From: Lentzea aerocolonigenes
Lineage (GTDB): Bacteria > Actinomycetota > Actinomycetes > Mycobacteriales > Pseudonocardiaceae
Assembly (NCBI RefSeq): GCF_000974445.1
Contig: NZ_BBOJ01000004.1
Location: 434,001-498,000 of the forward strand
Reading direction: 5' to 3'
Length of the DNA stretch: 64,000 bases
The stretch's first letter is position 1. The number at the start of each line of letters is the position of its first letter. A program made the position numbers and the translations under genes. Shown here one piece after another: positions 42,312 to 51,351 of this stretch. The notes under the pieces are model-generated. The model had not been told where the DNA came from, did no database searches, and saw nothing but the letters and a program-made list of their open reading frames with translations.

Positions 42312-42742
42312 TTGTTCACGTCCACCACGACGAACGTCGAATAGTGGTCGCCGGTGTAGAAGACTTCCTTTTCCGACCCGGTCACGATGCGCCGCGCACC
42401 GCGGTCCGGACTGCCGGGCGTCGGCACCGTGTACTCCTTGTAGTACCCGGACTTCTGCTGCGGCAGCCGCTTCTCCCGGTTCTCGAACGTCACGCCGTCG
42501 TTGCGCGGGTACGGGAACGGGCCCTTCGCCTCGATCAGCTTCCACGTCTTCGCGGCCTCGGCGGGCAGCTTCGACAGCGCCTGCACGTCCAGCCCGGACG
42601 AGGCGCCGGGAACCGCGACCGACGTGCTGGTCTGCGAGGAGCTGGGGGCCGGGCCGGACGTGTTGTCCTTGACGAACCACCCGACGACGACCAGCGCTAC
42701 GAGCCCGACCAGTGCGACGGTCAGGCGACGACCAGGACTCAC
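42308..42742 (-). CDS. RNase Sa-like guanyl-specific ribonuclease with N-terminal membrane segment
   Basis: 144-residue enzyme of the T1/Sa family. The catalytic domain (about residues 50-143) matches RNase Sa: ALSKLPAEAAKTWKLI, GPFPYPRNDGVTFENREKRL, then catalytic Glu103 in YYKEYTV, Arg118 in GARRIV and His133 in GDHYSTF. The N-terminus has a strong hydrophobic segment (LTVALVGLVALVVVGWFV, residues 7-24) with no clear signal-peptidase site, then a Ser/Thr-rich spacer, so it may be membrane-anchored outside the cell rather than released. Unlike RNase Sa it has no Cys pair. GTG 42742 overlaps the upstream stop. The barstar gene follows. Confidence 0.9.
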   Translation of the reverse strand: MSPGRRLTVALVGLVALVVVGWFVKDNTSGPAPSSSQTSTSVAVPGASSGLDVQALSKLPAEAAKTWKLIEAKGPFPYPRNDGVTFENREKRLPQQKSGYYKEYTVPTPGSPDRGARRIVTGSEKEVFYTGDHYSTFVVVDVNK

Positions 42743-42957
42743 GCGGCGACCTTCTCCGGTTCGGGCTCCGGTTCCGGCGCCGTGTCAGCACCCGACGCCG
42801 GGTTCTTCGCACCCCAGTCCGCCACGCGGTCGATGAGCCGCGCCACGCCCAGGCAGAGCGGCAGCACCACGATCATCACCACGGGGAACTGCACGGCGAC
42901 GGGCAGCTGCACGACCCACAGCTCGACCCCGTCCCACCACTGCACCAGCCAGTCCAC
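42739..42957 (-). CDS. Small membrane protein leading the RNase/barstar operon
   Basis: 72-residue protein with one or two hydrophobic segments (GVELWVVQLPVAVQF, FPVVMIVVLPLCLGVARLI) and a Pro/Glu-rich acidic tail (PEPEPEPEKVAA). GTG 42957 is preceded by GGGGCGG; longer starts would run over the divergent oxidoreductase. Stop overlaps the RNase GTG, so all three genes are coupled. Not recognised; it may hold or deliver the RNase at the membrane, which is inference from operon position. Confidence 0.62.
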   Translation of the reverse strand: MDWLVQWWDGVELWVVQLPVAVQFPVVMIVVLPLCLGVARLIDRVADWGAKNPASGADTAPEPEPEPEKVAA

Positions 42958-43027
42958 CCGCCCCACCCTAGTCTCGTGACCGGTGTCACGGCATTTGCCC
43001 ACGATCCAGGTGGGTATGTTGCGAACC

Positions 43028-43996
43028 ATGTTCGCCGTTTACGCAGCAGAACCCAGTCCCGAGAACCCGCTGGCCTCGCTTCGCGTCGGCGAGCGCCCCG
43101 AACCCGAGGTTCCCGCCGGGTGGGTGCGCGTCGCGGTCAAGGCCGCCAGCCTCAACATGCACGACCTGTGGACGTTGCGCGGCGTCGGCATCAAGCCCGA
43201 GCAGTTCCCGATGATCCTGGGCTGCGACGGCGCCGGCACCCTCGACGACGGCACCGAGGTGGTGCTGCACTCCGTCATCGGCGACCCGGACTGGGCCGGT
43301 GAGGAGACGCTCGACCCGAAGCGCACGCTGCTCACCGAGAAGCACCAGGGCACGTTCGCCGACTACGTCACGGTCCCCGCCCGCAACGCGCTGCCCAAGC
43401 CCGCCGGCCTCTCGTTCGCCGAGGCGGCCTGCATGGGCACGGCGTGGCTGACCGCGTACCGGATGCTGTTCGTGAAGTCCGGTCTGCGCCCCGGCCAGAC
43501 GATGCTCGTGCAGGGCGCGTCCGGTGGTGTGTCGACCGCGCTGATCCAGCTCGGCCGTGCCGCCGGTTTCCGGGTGTGGGTCACCGGCCGTTCCGAGGAG
43601 AAGCGCGCGCTGGCGACGAGTCTCGGCGCCCACGACGTGTTCGAGTCCGGCGCGCGCCTGCCCGAACGGGTCGACGCGGTGTTCGAGACCGTCGGCAAGG
43701 CCACCTGGTCGCACTCGATGAAGGCGCTCAAGCCCGGCGGCATCGTCGTGATCTCCGGCGCGACGTCCGGTGACGCCACGGCGGCCGAGCTGCAGCGGCT
43801 GTTCTTCCTGCAGCTGCGCGTGGTCGGCTCGACCATGGGCACGCGCGAGGAGCTGGGCGACCTGATGCGGTTCTGCGCGCTCAACGACCTCAGGCCGCAG
43901 ATCGGCGCCGAGCTGAAGTTCGAGGACGCCGAGCAGGGCTTGAAGGCGATGCTGGACGGCGAGACCGCCGGCAAGATCGTGTTCACCCGGCCGTAG
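43028..43996 (+). CDS. Zinc-independent quinone/alcohol oxidoreductase (MDR superfamily)
   Basis: 322-residue NAD(P)H-dependent oxidoreductase of the medium-chain family: GroES-like half (VRVAVKAASLNMHDLWTLRG, GCDGAGTLDDG, GTFADYVTVPARNALPKPAG) and Rossmann half (LVQGASGGVSTALIQLGRAA, VTGRSEEKRALATSLGAHDV, LKPGGIVVISGAT). Structural zinc Cys are absent, suggesting a quinone-reductase type. ATG 43028 begins FAVYAAEPS. Divergent from the RNase operon, with a 70-bp gap to its first gene. Confidence 0.88.
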   Translation: MFAVYAAEPSPENPLASLRVGERPEPEVPAGWVRVAVKAASLNMHDLWTLRGVGIKPEQFPMILGCDGAGTLDDGTEVVLHSVIGDPDWAGEETLDPKRTLLTEKHQGTFADYVTVPARNALPKPAGLSFAEAACMGTAWLTAYRMLFVKSGLRPGQTMLVQGASGGVSTALIQLGRAAGFRVWVTGRSEEKRALATSLGAHDVFESGARLPERVDAVFETVGKATWSHSMKALKPGGIVVISGATSGDATAAELQRLFFLQLRVVGSTMGTREELGDLMRFCALNDLRPQIGAELKFEDAEQGLKAMLDGETAGKIVFTRP

Positions 43997-44015
43997 AAGG
44001 GTGCAAAACGCCCTG

Positions 44016-44047
44016 CTGGTCGTGACCAGAACGATCGGCCCGATCGC
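44016..44047. terminator. Bidirectional hairpin region between convergent genes
   Basis: CTGGTC GT GACCAG (44016-44029) and CGATCGG C CCGATCG (44032-44046) are two close inverted repeats in the 70-bp gap between the oxidoreductase (rightward) and the first DUF885 gene (leftward). Position and symmetry suit termination from both sides, though there is no U-run. Confidence 0.5.
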
Positions 44048-44066
44048 CGAGGCCGCGGAGCTCACC

Positions 44067-45596
44067 TCAAGGAGAAGCAGCCCACTCGGTGACGATGTGC
44101 TCGAGGGTGGGGAGCGGCACCGCGCCGCTTCCCACCACCAGGTCGTGGAACGCGCGCACGTCGAACCGCTCGCCCATCTTCGCCTCGGCCTCGGCGCGCA
44201 CCCGCTGAATCTCCAGGCGCCCCACCATGTACGCCAAAGCCTGACCCGGCGTCTCGATGTACCGGTCGATCTCGGAGTTGATCTCGGGCACCGGCATGAC
44301 GGTGTTCTCGCGCAGGTAGTCCACTGCCTGCTGCCGCGTCCAGCCGAACGCGTGGATCCCCGTGTCGACCACCAGCCGCCCGGCGCGCATCGCGTCGAGT
44401 CCGAGCATGCCGAGGCGTTGCTCGTCCGACGAGTACAGGCCCATCTCGTCGGCGAGCCGTTCGGTGTAGAGACCCCAGCCCTCCAAGTAGGCCTCGATGA
44501 ACGCGAACCGGCGCATGTTGTGCATGTCGGTCTCGGCCGCGATCGACAGCTGGTAGTGGTGGCCCGGCACGGCCTCGTGGAAGGCCGTCACCTCGGACAG
44601 CGTGCGGCTGCGTTCGGTGGCGCCCAACGGGTTCAGCCAGTAGGTGCCGGGCCGGGAGCCGTCCAGCGGCGCGGGCTGGTAGAACGCGATGGGCGCCGTC
44701 GCCCGTTCCGCGGAGTCCACGGGACGTACCTGGCAGCCGACCCTCGGCATGCGGCCGAACCAGTTCGGCGCCTCGGCCTCGGCCCGCGCGATAGCCTCCT
44801 CGGCGCTCGCGATCATCTCGGCCTCGTTGTCCCACAACAGTTCCGTGCGCAGCCGGTGGAAGATCTCCGGCACGTCGCTGGTGCCCCACAACCGGGAACC
44901 GATCTCGGCGTACTCCTCGCGCAGCGACGCGATCAGGTCGAGACCGAGCCGGTGCAGCTCGTCCGGGGTGCGGGAGGTGGTGGTGTAGTTGCGGGCGAGG
45001 TTCGCGTAGTTGCGCTCGCCGTCCGGCAGCCAGCAGATGCCGGGCTTGTCGTCGCCGCGGCCGTCCTCGATCGAGTTCAGCACGTCGCGGAACCCGGCGA
45101 CGGCCGTGCGGATCTCGGCGGAGTGGTCGCCTTCCCACTCCTGCACCGGGGAGGCCAGGAAGCTCTCCACGCGCTCGACGCCGGACCGCAGGTGCCGCCG
45201 CAGCGGCCTGCGGTCGGAGTCGCGGACCCGCTGGCCCGCCTGGTCGACGTACCGCGCGAACTTGTCGACGCGCTGGGAGACGTCCAGCTGCGACGCGAAC
45301 ATGAGCAGGCCGTTCACCGGCGCGCCCAGCCCGTTCGAGACGGTGTGCTCGACCAGCCGGGCGTCGATGCGGTCGACGATCGTCTGGCCCTGGTGCCTGA
45401 TGACGCCGAGGGTCACGGGGTCCTCGTCGCTCGTCTCGGCCCGGCGCAGGATGTCGGCGACGCGGTCCCGCAGCGCGTGTTCGCCCTCGACGCTCAGGTC
45501 GTCGATCTTGTCGTCCCAGCCCGGCACGCCGAACATCGCGGCCCTGAACGGTTTGTAGTCCATGGCTGCCTGGAACATCTCATCAGCGAGCGACAT
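44067..45596 (-). CDS. DUF885-family metallopeptidase, third of three tandem paralogues
   Basis: 509-residue protein of the DUF885 family, whose members have a zinc-peptidase-like HExxxxH core. Here FHEAVPGHH followed later by EGWGLYTERLADEMG supplies two His and a Glu for metal. N-terminus SLADEMFQAAMDYKP, then GVPGWDDKIDDLSVEGEHAL. It shows no signal peptide. Start ATG 45596 overlaps the stop of the second paralogue (TGATG). Substrate unknown; cytoplasmic peptide or amino-acid-conjugate hydrolysis is plausible. All three copies share long identical stretches. Confidence 0.85.
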   Translation of the reverse strand: MSLADEMFQAAMDYKPFRAAMFGVPGWDDKIDDLSVEGEHALRDRVADILRRAETSDEDPVTLGVIRHQGQTIVDRIDARLVEHTVSNGLGAPVNGLLMFASQLDVSQRVDKFARYVDQAGQRVRDSDRRPLRRHLRSGVERVESFLASPVQEWEGDHSAEIRTAVAGFRDVLNSIEDGRGDDKPGICWLPDGERNYANLARNYTTTSRTPDELHRLGLDLIASLREEYAEIGSRLWGTSDVPEIFHRLRTELLWDNEAEMIASAEEAIARAEAEAPNWFGRMPRVGCQVRPVDSAERATAPIAFYQPAPLDGSRPGTYWLNPLGATERSRTLSEVTAFHEAVPGHHYQLSIAAETDMHNMRRFAFIEAYLEGWGLYTERLADEMGLYSSDEQRLGMLGLDAMRAGRLVVDTGIHAFGWTRQQAVDYLRENTVMPVPEINSEIDRYIETPGQALAYMVGRLEIQRVRAEAEAKMGERFDVRAFHDLVVGSGAVPLPTLEHIVTEWAASP

Positions 45597-47116
45597 CAGA
45601 TCCTCTCCGACCAAGCGGTGACAAGGTTGCCGAGCGTGGACAACGGCACGGCGCCGTTCTCCAGCACCAGGTCGTGGAACGCCCTGATGTCGAACTTCGA
45701 GCCCATCGCCGCCCTGGCCTCCGCGCGCAGACGCAGGATCTCCAGGCGTCCCACCATGTACGCCAAAGCCTGCCCCGGCGCCTCGATGTACCGGTCGACC
45801 TCCGCGTTGATCTCCGGCTCGGACATGACGGTGTTCTCGCGCAGGTAGTCGACGGCCTTCTGACGTGACCAGCCGAACGCGTGCAGGCCCGTGTCGACCA
45901 CGAGCCGCCCGGCGCGCATCGCGTCGAGCCCGAGCATCCCGAGCCGTGCCTCGTCCGACGAGTACAGGCCCATCTCGTCGGCGAGCCGCTCGGTGTAGAG
46001 GCCCCAGCCCTCCAGGTAGGAGTCGATGGACGCGAACTTGCGCAGGTTCGACAGCTCTGTCCCGGCGGCGATCGACTCCTGGAGGTGGTGGCCGGGCACC
46101 GCCTCGTGGAACGCCACGACCTCGGACAGCGTGCGGCTGCGTTCGATGGCGCCCAACGGGTTCAGGAAGTAGATGCCGGGACGGGACCCGTCGAGCGAGG
46201 CCTCCAGGTAGTACGCGAGCGGGGCGGACTCGCGGTCGATCTCCGGCACGAACCGGACCTCGCACCGCGCGTTCGGCATGCGGCCGAACCAGTTCGGTGC
46301 CTCGGCCTCGGCCCGTTCGATCGCCTCGACCGCGCTGCTGAGCATGTCGTCCTCGTTGGCCCACAACAGGTCCGTGCGCAGCCGCTGGAAGATCTCCGGC
46401 ACGTCCGAGGTGCCCCAGACGCGCGAGCCGATCTCCGCGTACTCCTCGCGCAGCCGCGCCATCAGGTCGAGGCCCAGCTCGTGCAGCTCGGCCGGGGTGT
46501 AGGAGGCGGTCGTGTAGTCGCGGACCAGCTTGGCGTAGTTCGCCTCGCCCTCGGGCAGCCAGCACAGGCCCGCCTGCTCGTCGTCACGGCCGGGCAGTCC
46601 GAGCAGGACCTCCCGGAACCGGGCGAACGCCGGGCGCAGGTCCGCGTCACCCTCCCACTCCTGCTTCGGGGAGGCGAGGAACCGTTCGACGTGAGCCGCA
46701 CCGTTCACCGCGTGCCTGCGCAACGGCCTGCGGTCGGTGCCCAGCAGGCGTTCCTCCGCCTGCTGGAGGAACCGCGGCACGAGGGGCAGCCGCTGGGAGA
46801 AGTCCGCCTGGGTCGCCACCGTGAGCAGTTCGGCGACCGGAGCGCTCAGCGAGGCGGCCACCGTGTGTTCGACGAGCCTGGCGTCGATCTGCGTGATGAT
46901 CGAGGTCGCCTGGTGCCGGATCACGTCCCGCGCCACGGGATCCTCGTCACTGGAGTCGACGCGCCCGAGGATGTCGGTCAGCCTGGCGCGCAACGCCTGC
47001 TCGCCGTCGACACTGAGGTCGGCCAGCCGGTCGTCCCAGCCGGGCACGCCGACGACCGTGGCGAAGACCGGGTTCCAGTCCATCATCGCCTGGAACGTCT
47101 CGTCGGACAACGACAT
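45596..47116 (-). CDS. DUF885-family metallopeptidase, second of three tandem paralogues
   Basis: 506-residue paralogue: SLSDETFQAMMDWNP start, same GVPGWDDRL landmark, FHEAVPGHH metal motif, EGWGLYTERLADEMG and the C-terminal AYMVGRLEILRLRAE. Differences cluster in the central 100-200 region (RLPLVPRFLQQAEERLLGTD) and around LEASLDGSRPGIYFLNPLGA, where substrate contacts might lie. ATG 47116 overlaps the first paralogue's stop. All active-site residues are kept, so no sign of decay. Confidence 0.85.
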   Translation of the reverse strand: MSLSDETFQAMMDWNPVFATVVGVPGWDDRLADLSVDGEQALRARLTDILGRVDSSDEDPVARDVIRHQATSIITQIDARLVEHTVAASLSAPVAELLTVATQADFSQRLPLVPRFLQQAEERLLGTDRRPLRRHAVNGAAHVERFLASPKQEWEGDADLRPAFARFREVLLGLPGRDDEQAGLCWLPEGEANYAKLVRDYTTASYTPAELHELGLDLMARLREEYAEIGSRVWGTSDVPEIFQRLRTDLLWANEDDMLSSAVEAIERAEAEAPNWFGRMPNARCEVRFVPEIDRESAPLAYYLEASLDGSRPGIYFLNPLGAIERSRTLSEVVAFHEAVPGHHLQESIAAGTELSNLRKFASIDSYLEGWGLYTERLADEMGLYSSDEARLGMLGLDAMRAGRLVVDTGLHAFGWSRQKAVDYLRENTVMSEPEINAEVDRYIEAPGQALAYMVGRLEILRLRAEARAAMGSKFDIRAFHDLVLENGAVPLSTLGNLVTAWSERI

Positions 47117-48648
47117 CAGAGCCTCCCCGACCACGCGGTGACCAGCTCGTCCAAAGTGGACAAGGGCACCGGGCCGCTGCCCACCACGAGGTCGTGGAAG
47201 GCTTTGACGTCGAACCGACCGGCCGTCCTGGACTCGGCCTCGGCTCGCAACCGCTGGATCTCGATGCGCCCCACCATGTACGCCAGCGCCTGGCCCGGCA
47301 CCTCGATGTACCGGTCGATCTCGGACTGGATCTCCGGCTCCGGCATCACCGTGTTCTCGCGCAGGTAGTCCACGGCCTTCTGCCGCGACCAGCCGAACGC
47401 GTGCAGGCCCGTGTCGACCACCAGCCGTCCGGCGCGCATCGCGTCCGCCGACAGCATGCCGAGTCGCTGCTCGTCCGACGAGTACAGCCCCATCTCGTCC
47501 GCCAGGCGTTCGGAGTAGAGGCCCCAGCCTTCGAGGTAGGCCTCGATCGACGCGTACTTGCGGATGTTGGGCAGCTCGGTCTCGGCGGCGAGCGTCGTCT
47601 GGTAGTGGTGGCCCGGCACACCTTCGTGGAACGCGGTCGTCTCGGACTGGGTGCGGCTGCGTTCGGTGACACCCAACGGGTTCACCCAGTAGACGCCGGG
47701 ACGGCTGCCGTCCAGTGGTGCCTGCATGTAGTACGCGATCGGCGCGGTCCCGCGTTCCGCCTCGTCGACGAGCTTGACCTCGCAGCCGACCTTCGGCATG
47801 CGGCCGAACCACTTCGGCGCCTCCGCCTCGGCCCGAGCAATGGCCTCCGCGGCGCTCGCGACCATGTCCTCTTCGTTGTCCCACAACAGTTCCGTGCGCA
47901 ACCGGTGGAAGATCGCCGGCACGTCGGCCGTGCCCCACAGCCGCGAACCGATCTCGGCGTACTCCTCGCGCAACGCGGCGATCAGGTCGAGGCCCAGCTG
48001 GTGCAGCTCGGCGGGGGTGCGCGAGGTGGTCGTGTAGTCGCGGACCAGCTCGAGGTAGTTCTGTTCGCCGTCGGGCAGCCAGCACAGGCCCGCGTGGTCG
48101 TCGTCGCGGAGGTCGTCGAGGTTGAGCAGGGTTTCGCGGTAGCCGGCGATCGACGTGCGGATGTCGCTGGAACTGTCGCCTTCCCACTCCTGCGCGGGGG
48201 ACGCCAGGAAGCCTTCGAGCCGTGCCGTGGTGCTCCGGACGTGCCGGCGCAACGGCCTGCGGTCGGAGTCGCGCACCCGTGCGGCCACCTGGCCGACGAA
48301 CCGCGGCACCTGCTCGACCCGCTGGGACATGTCCACCTGCGGAGCCACTGCCAGCAGCTTGTTGAGCGGTGCGGCCAGCCCCTCCGCCACGGTGTGCTCG
48401 ACCAGCCGTGCGTCGATCTGGTTGGTGATCGCCTGGGCCTGGTGCCTGATCACCGCGAGCGTGACGGGGTCCTCGTCGCTCGTCTCCGCACGGCGCAGGA
48501 CGTCGGTGAGACGCTCACGGATCGCCTGGTCGCCGTCGAGGCTGAGGTCTTCGAGCCGATCGTCCCAGCCCGGCACACCGACCAGGGAGGCGAACAGCGG
48601 CTCCCGGTCCATGGCCACGGCGAACATGTCATCTGCGAGCGAGGTCAC
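47116..48648 (-). CDS. DUF885-family metallopeptidase, first of three tandem paralogues
   Basis: 510-residue paralogue starting TSLADDMFAVAMDREP. It has FHEGVPGHH (Gly for Ala compared with the other copies), EGWGLYSERLADEMG and AYMVGRIEIQRLRAE. The GTG start at 48648 has a strong GAAGGAGAG six bases upstream, the best ribosome site of the three, and the other two are coupled by TGATG overlaps, so translation of the set starts here. The nitronate monooxygenase gene ends 10 bp upstream and may be in the same transcript. Confidence 0.85.
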   Translation of the reverse strand: MTSLADDMFAVAMDREPLFASLVGVPGWDDRLEDLSLDGDQAIRERLTDVLRRAETSDEDPVTLAVIRHQAQAITNQIDARLVEHTVAEGLAAPLNKLLAVAPQVDMSQRVEQVPRFVGQVAARVRDSDRRPLRRHVRSTTARLEGFLASPAQEWEGDSSSDIRTSIAGYRETLLNLDDLRDDDHAGLCWLPDGEQNYLELVRDYTTTSRTPAELHQLGLDLIAALREEYAEIGSRLWGTADVPAIFHRLRTELLWDNEEDMVASAAEAIARAEAEAPKWFGRMPKVGCEVKLVDEAERGTAPIAYYMQAPLDGSRPGVYWVNPLGVTERSRTQSETTAFHEGVPGHHYQTTLAAETELPNIRKYASIEAYLEGWGLYSERLADEMGLYSSDEQRLGMLSADAMRAGRLVVDTGLHAFGWSRQKAVDYLRENTVMPEPEIQSEIDRYIEVPGQALAYMVGRIEIQRLRAEAESRTAGRFDVKAFHDLVVGSGPVPLSTLDELVTAWSGRL

Positions 48649-48658
48649 GCTCTCCTTC

Positions 48659-49705
48659 TTAGCCGCGACGGAAGCGCGACGCCAAGGAATTGACCACTTC
48701 GACGAGCTCGGTGTTGATCTTTCGCACGATCTCGGCCGCCGGTCCGGCCGTCGCGAGCGGGTAGGTCGTGCCCGCCCACAGCGACATGACCTCCAGGTCA
48801 CCGGTCGCGCGCACCGGCTTGGTGAGGTGGTGGACGTTCGGGTACGCGGCGGGCGCGTGCGGGCTGTTCTCGATCAGGAACCGGTTGACCAGGCCTCGCG
48901 CCGGCCGTCCGCTGAACGCCCTGGTGAGCGCCGTGCGGCGGCCCCCTTCAGCGAGTGCTTCCCGGTGGGCGGCGGCGGTTCCGGCCTCGGGACAGCCGAG
49001 GAACGCGGTGCCGAGCTGCGCCGCGACCGCACCCGCGGCCAGCACGGCGGCGACGTCGGCACCGGTGACCAGGCCACCGGTCGCGATCACCGGGAGGTCG
49101 ACGGCGCTGAGCACGAGCCGGATCGCGGCGAGCGTGCCGTAGAGCTCACCACCGCCGGGCGAGATGCCGTCGTCGGTGAACGTGCCGCGGTGCGCTCCGG
49201 CGTCCGCGCCCTGCACGCACAGGACGTCCGCGCCGATCTGCTTGGCCTGCCGCGCCTCGCTCGGTGTGGTGACCGTCACGACGATCGTGCTGCCGGTCGC
49301 CTTGAGGCGCTGCACGTCGTCGGCGTCGGGCAGGCCGAACGTGAACGACACGACCGGAACCCGCAGCGCCAGCACCAGTTCGAGCTTCGCCGCGTAGTTG
49401 TCGTCGTCCCAGCGCGGTTCACCCGGCACCGCACCGACCTTGTCGGCGTAGGCCGTGACTCGCTGCACGTAGGAGGAGATGTCCGCCGTCGGCCGTGTGC
49501 CGGGCACGAACAGGTTGACCCCGAACGGCTTGCTCGTGAGCTCGCTGGTCCGCTGGATCTTCTCCGCGAGCTGCTCGACGGTGATGTAACCCGCCGCGAG
49601 GAACCCGAACCCGCCTGCTTCGCTCACCGCGGCGACCAGCTCGGGGGTGGAGGCACCACCTGCCATGGGCGCGGCGATGACGGGCACGGCCAGCGTGTGG
49701 AACAT
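48659..49705 (-). CDS. Nitronate monooxygenase (2-nitropropane dioxygenase family)
   Basis: 348-residue FMN TIM-barrel enzyme that oxidises alkyl nitronates. Pattern: VIAAPMAGGASTPELVAAVS, GGFGFLAAGYITVEQLAEKI, GVNLFVPG, ADVLCVQGADAGAHRGTF with the FMN/active-site GAHRG, LPVIATGGLVTGADVAAVLA and GTAFLGCPEA. ATG 49705 (FHTLAVPVIAAPM) is preferred over GTG 49711. Role is probably detoxification of nitro compounds. It lies just upstream of the DUF885 trio in the same direction. Confidence 0.88.
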   Translation of the reverse strand: MFHTLAVPVIAAPMAGGASTPELVAAVSEAGGFGFLAAGYITVEQLAEKIQRTSELTSKPFGVNLFVPGTRPTADISSYVQRVTAYADKVGAVPGEPRWDDDNYAAKLELVLALRVPVVSFTFGLPDADDVQRLKATGSTIVVTVTTPSEARQAKQIGADVLCVQGADAGAHRGTFTDDGISPGGGELYGTLAAIRLVLSAVDLPVIATGGLVTGADVAAVLAAGAVAAQLGTAFLGCPEAGTAAAHREALAEGGRRTALTRAFSGRPARGLVNRFLIENSPHAPAAYPNVHHLTKPVRATGDLEVMSLWAGTTYPLATAGPAAEIVRKINTELVEVVNSLASRFRRG

Positions 49706-49791
49706 GAGCACAACCTAGTTGGACGAGGCAGCCGATGCCCGCCGAAACACGTGTGTCCTTGATGACGCAACGAAGGTGCTACGCCGAACGG

Positions 49792-49828
49792 CGTCGTCGC
49801 CACGTCCACAGTGGACGCGGCGACGACG
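49792..49828 (-). terminator. Long hairpin terminator after chitinase
   Basis: CGTCGTCGCC (49792) and GGCGACGACG (49819) flank CGTCCAC and GTGGACG, giving 17 paired bases with one internal mismatch around a single unpaired A. It sits 11 bp past the chitinase stop. Confidence 0.75.
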
Positions 49829-49838
49829 GGCCCGTCAT

Positions 49839-51302
49839 CTAGGGCAGGGAGTCCAGATGAGGGGCAACCGTGTTGGCGAACTGCCAGTTGTTCGAGGCGT
49901 CCCAGTTGATCGACCAGGTCATCGCACCGCGGATCGACGGCCAGGTCGTGCTCGGCTTGAACGTTCCGCAGTTCGTGCCGCGGGCGAGGCAGCTGAGCGC
50001 GTTGTTGACGTTCGACGGCGACTGGTAGCCACCGCCGGCCCCCGACGGTGACGCGGGCAGGCCGAGGCCGACCTGGTCGGGACGCAGACCGTTCTGCAGC
50101 TGGATGCACGCGAGCGCGGTCAGGAAGTTGACCGTGCCCTGGCTGTAGACCTGCTGGTCGCAGCCGAGCATCGAGCCGGAGTTGTAGTACTGCATGTTGA
50201 CGATGGTCAGGATGTCCTTCACGGCCAGCGCGAGCTTGAAGTACTCAGCGCCGGTGCTCTGCATGTCGATCGTCTGCGGCGCCATGGTGATGACGGTGCC
50301 GCCACCGGCGTGGATGCCGCGCAGCGCCTGGGCCATGTAGGTGGAGTTGACGCCGTTCTCGAGGTCGATGTCGACGCCGTTGAAGCCGTAGTTGGCGATC
50401 AGCGACTTGACGCTGTTGGCGAAGTTGGTCGCCGAGGTGTTGTCGTTGACGCTGATGGTGCCGTTCTGGCCGCCGACGCTGATGATCACCTTCTGGCCGC
50501 GGCTCTGCAGGGTCCTGACATCGGCCTTGAACTGCGCGTCGGTGTAGCCGCCGAGCTGGCTGCTCAGACCGGAGTCGAGGTTGAACGCGACCTGTCCCGG
50601 CACGCCCGTCGCGTCGGCGAACGAGACCGCGACGATGTCGTAGGTGGTGGGGACGTCCGCCAGCTTGAGCGCGCGCGCTCCGTTGTAGAAGTTCTGCCAG
50701 TAGCCCGTCAGGACGTGCTTGGGAAGTCCGGTGTTCGGCGGGTTGCTGGTCGTGGTGGTGGTAGTGGTCGTGGTCGTCGTGGTGGTGGTTGTCGTGCTCG
50801 TAGTCGTAGGTGGTGTGCCAGGACCGTCGAGGTTGACGTCGTCGGCGTAGTAGGCGGGCTGGCCGTACCAGCCGTGCAGGTAGATCGTGACGCTGGTGGC
50901 GCTGCCGCTCGTGAAGTCGACGGTGAGCTGCTGGAAACCGCTCGTGCCCGGCGTCCAGGTGCTCTTCTCCACGCCGCCGGTGACGCCGAGGTAGACGTAG
51001 CTGCCCTGCACCCACGCGGTCAGCTTGTAGGCCGTGTTCGGTTGCACCGTCACGGTTTGCTGGCACCGCGCGTTGCTCTGCCCGGCGGGCGCGCCCTGCA
51101 GCGCGTAGTTGCCGGTGCGCTTGGTGCTCGTGGTGACGCTCGTGCCCTCGGTGCAGGTCCAGCCGCTCAGGTTGCCGGCCTCGAAACCGCTGTTGGCGGC
51201 GAGGTTCGCGGCGACGGCGCTGCCGTTGATCACCAACACCAGACCGGCACAGGCGAACAGCGCGGACAGCAGCGCTATCGCTGCTCGTCTGGTCTTGGAC
51301 AT
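49839..51302 (-). CDS. Secreted GH18 chitinase with carbohydrate-binding module
   Basis: 487-residue secreted chitinase. Signal peptide about residues 1-32 (AIALLSALFACAGLVLVING). An N-terminal carbohydrate-binding-type beta domain (33-160) holds the NLAANSGFEAGNLSGW start, a Cys pair, and ends YADDVNLDG. A Thr linker (166-185, 16 consecutive Thr) leads to the GH18 barrel from about residue 196. The catalytic motif is NGVDIDLE (Asp311, Asp313, Glu315), with Asn replacing the first Asp of DGxDxDxE. It hydrolyses chitin beta-1,4 bonds by substrate assistance. The DasR-type site upstream suggests N-acetylglucosamine control. Confidence 0.93.
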   Translation of the reverse strand: MSKTRRAAIALLSALFACAGLVLVINGSAVAANLAANSGFEAGNLSGWTCTEGTSVTTSTKRTGNYALQGAPAGQSNARCQQTVTVQPNTAYKLTAWVQGSYVYLGVTGGVEKSTWTPGTSGFQQLTVDFTSGSATSVTIYLHGWYGQPAYYADDVNLDGPGTPPTTTSTTTTTTTTTTTTTTTTSNPPNTGLPKHVLTGYWQNFYNGARALKLADVPTTYDIVAVSFADATGVPGQVAFNLDSGLSSQLGGYTDAQFKADVRTLQSRGQKVIISVGGQNGTISVNDNTSATNFANSVKSLIANYGFNGVDIDLENGVNSTYMAQALRGIHAGGGTVITMAPQTIDMQSTGAEYFKLALAVKDILTIVNMQYYNSGSMLGCDQQVYSQGTVNFLTALACIQLQNGLRPDQVGLGLPASPSGAGGGYQSPSNVNNALSCLARGTNCGTFKPSTTWPSIRGAMTWSINWDASNNWQFANTVAPHLDSLP

Positions 51303-51351
51303 GGTCCACCTCCACACATCATGCGGCGGCCATGTTGTGAGTTGGACTAAA

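Noticed and set aside
45596..48187. Fused 830-860-residue leftward proteins spanning two DUF885 genes
   Set aside because: The upstream parts are out-of-frame readings of the neighbouring paralogue; true starts follow TGATG overlaps.
44001..48693. Long rightward open frames across the DUF885 genes
   Set aside because: They are antisense shadows of high-GC codon use; composition is Arg/His/Val-rich and the opposite strand has clear conserved motifs.
50740..50820. Microsatellite-like GTGGTCGTG repeat
   Set aside because: It encodes the Thr linker of the chitinase and uses mixed Thr codons, as is usual in secreted actinobacterial enzymes.
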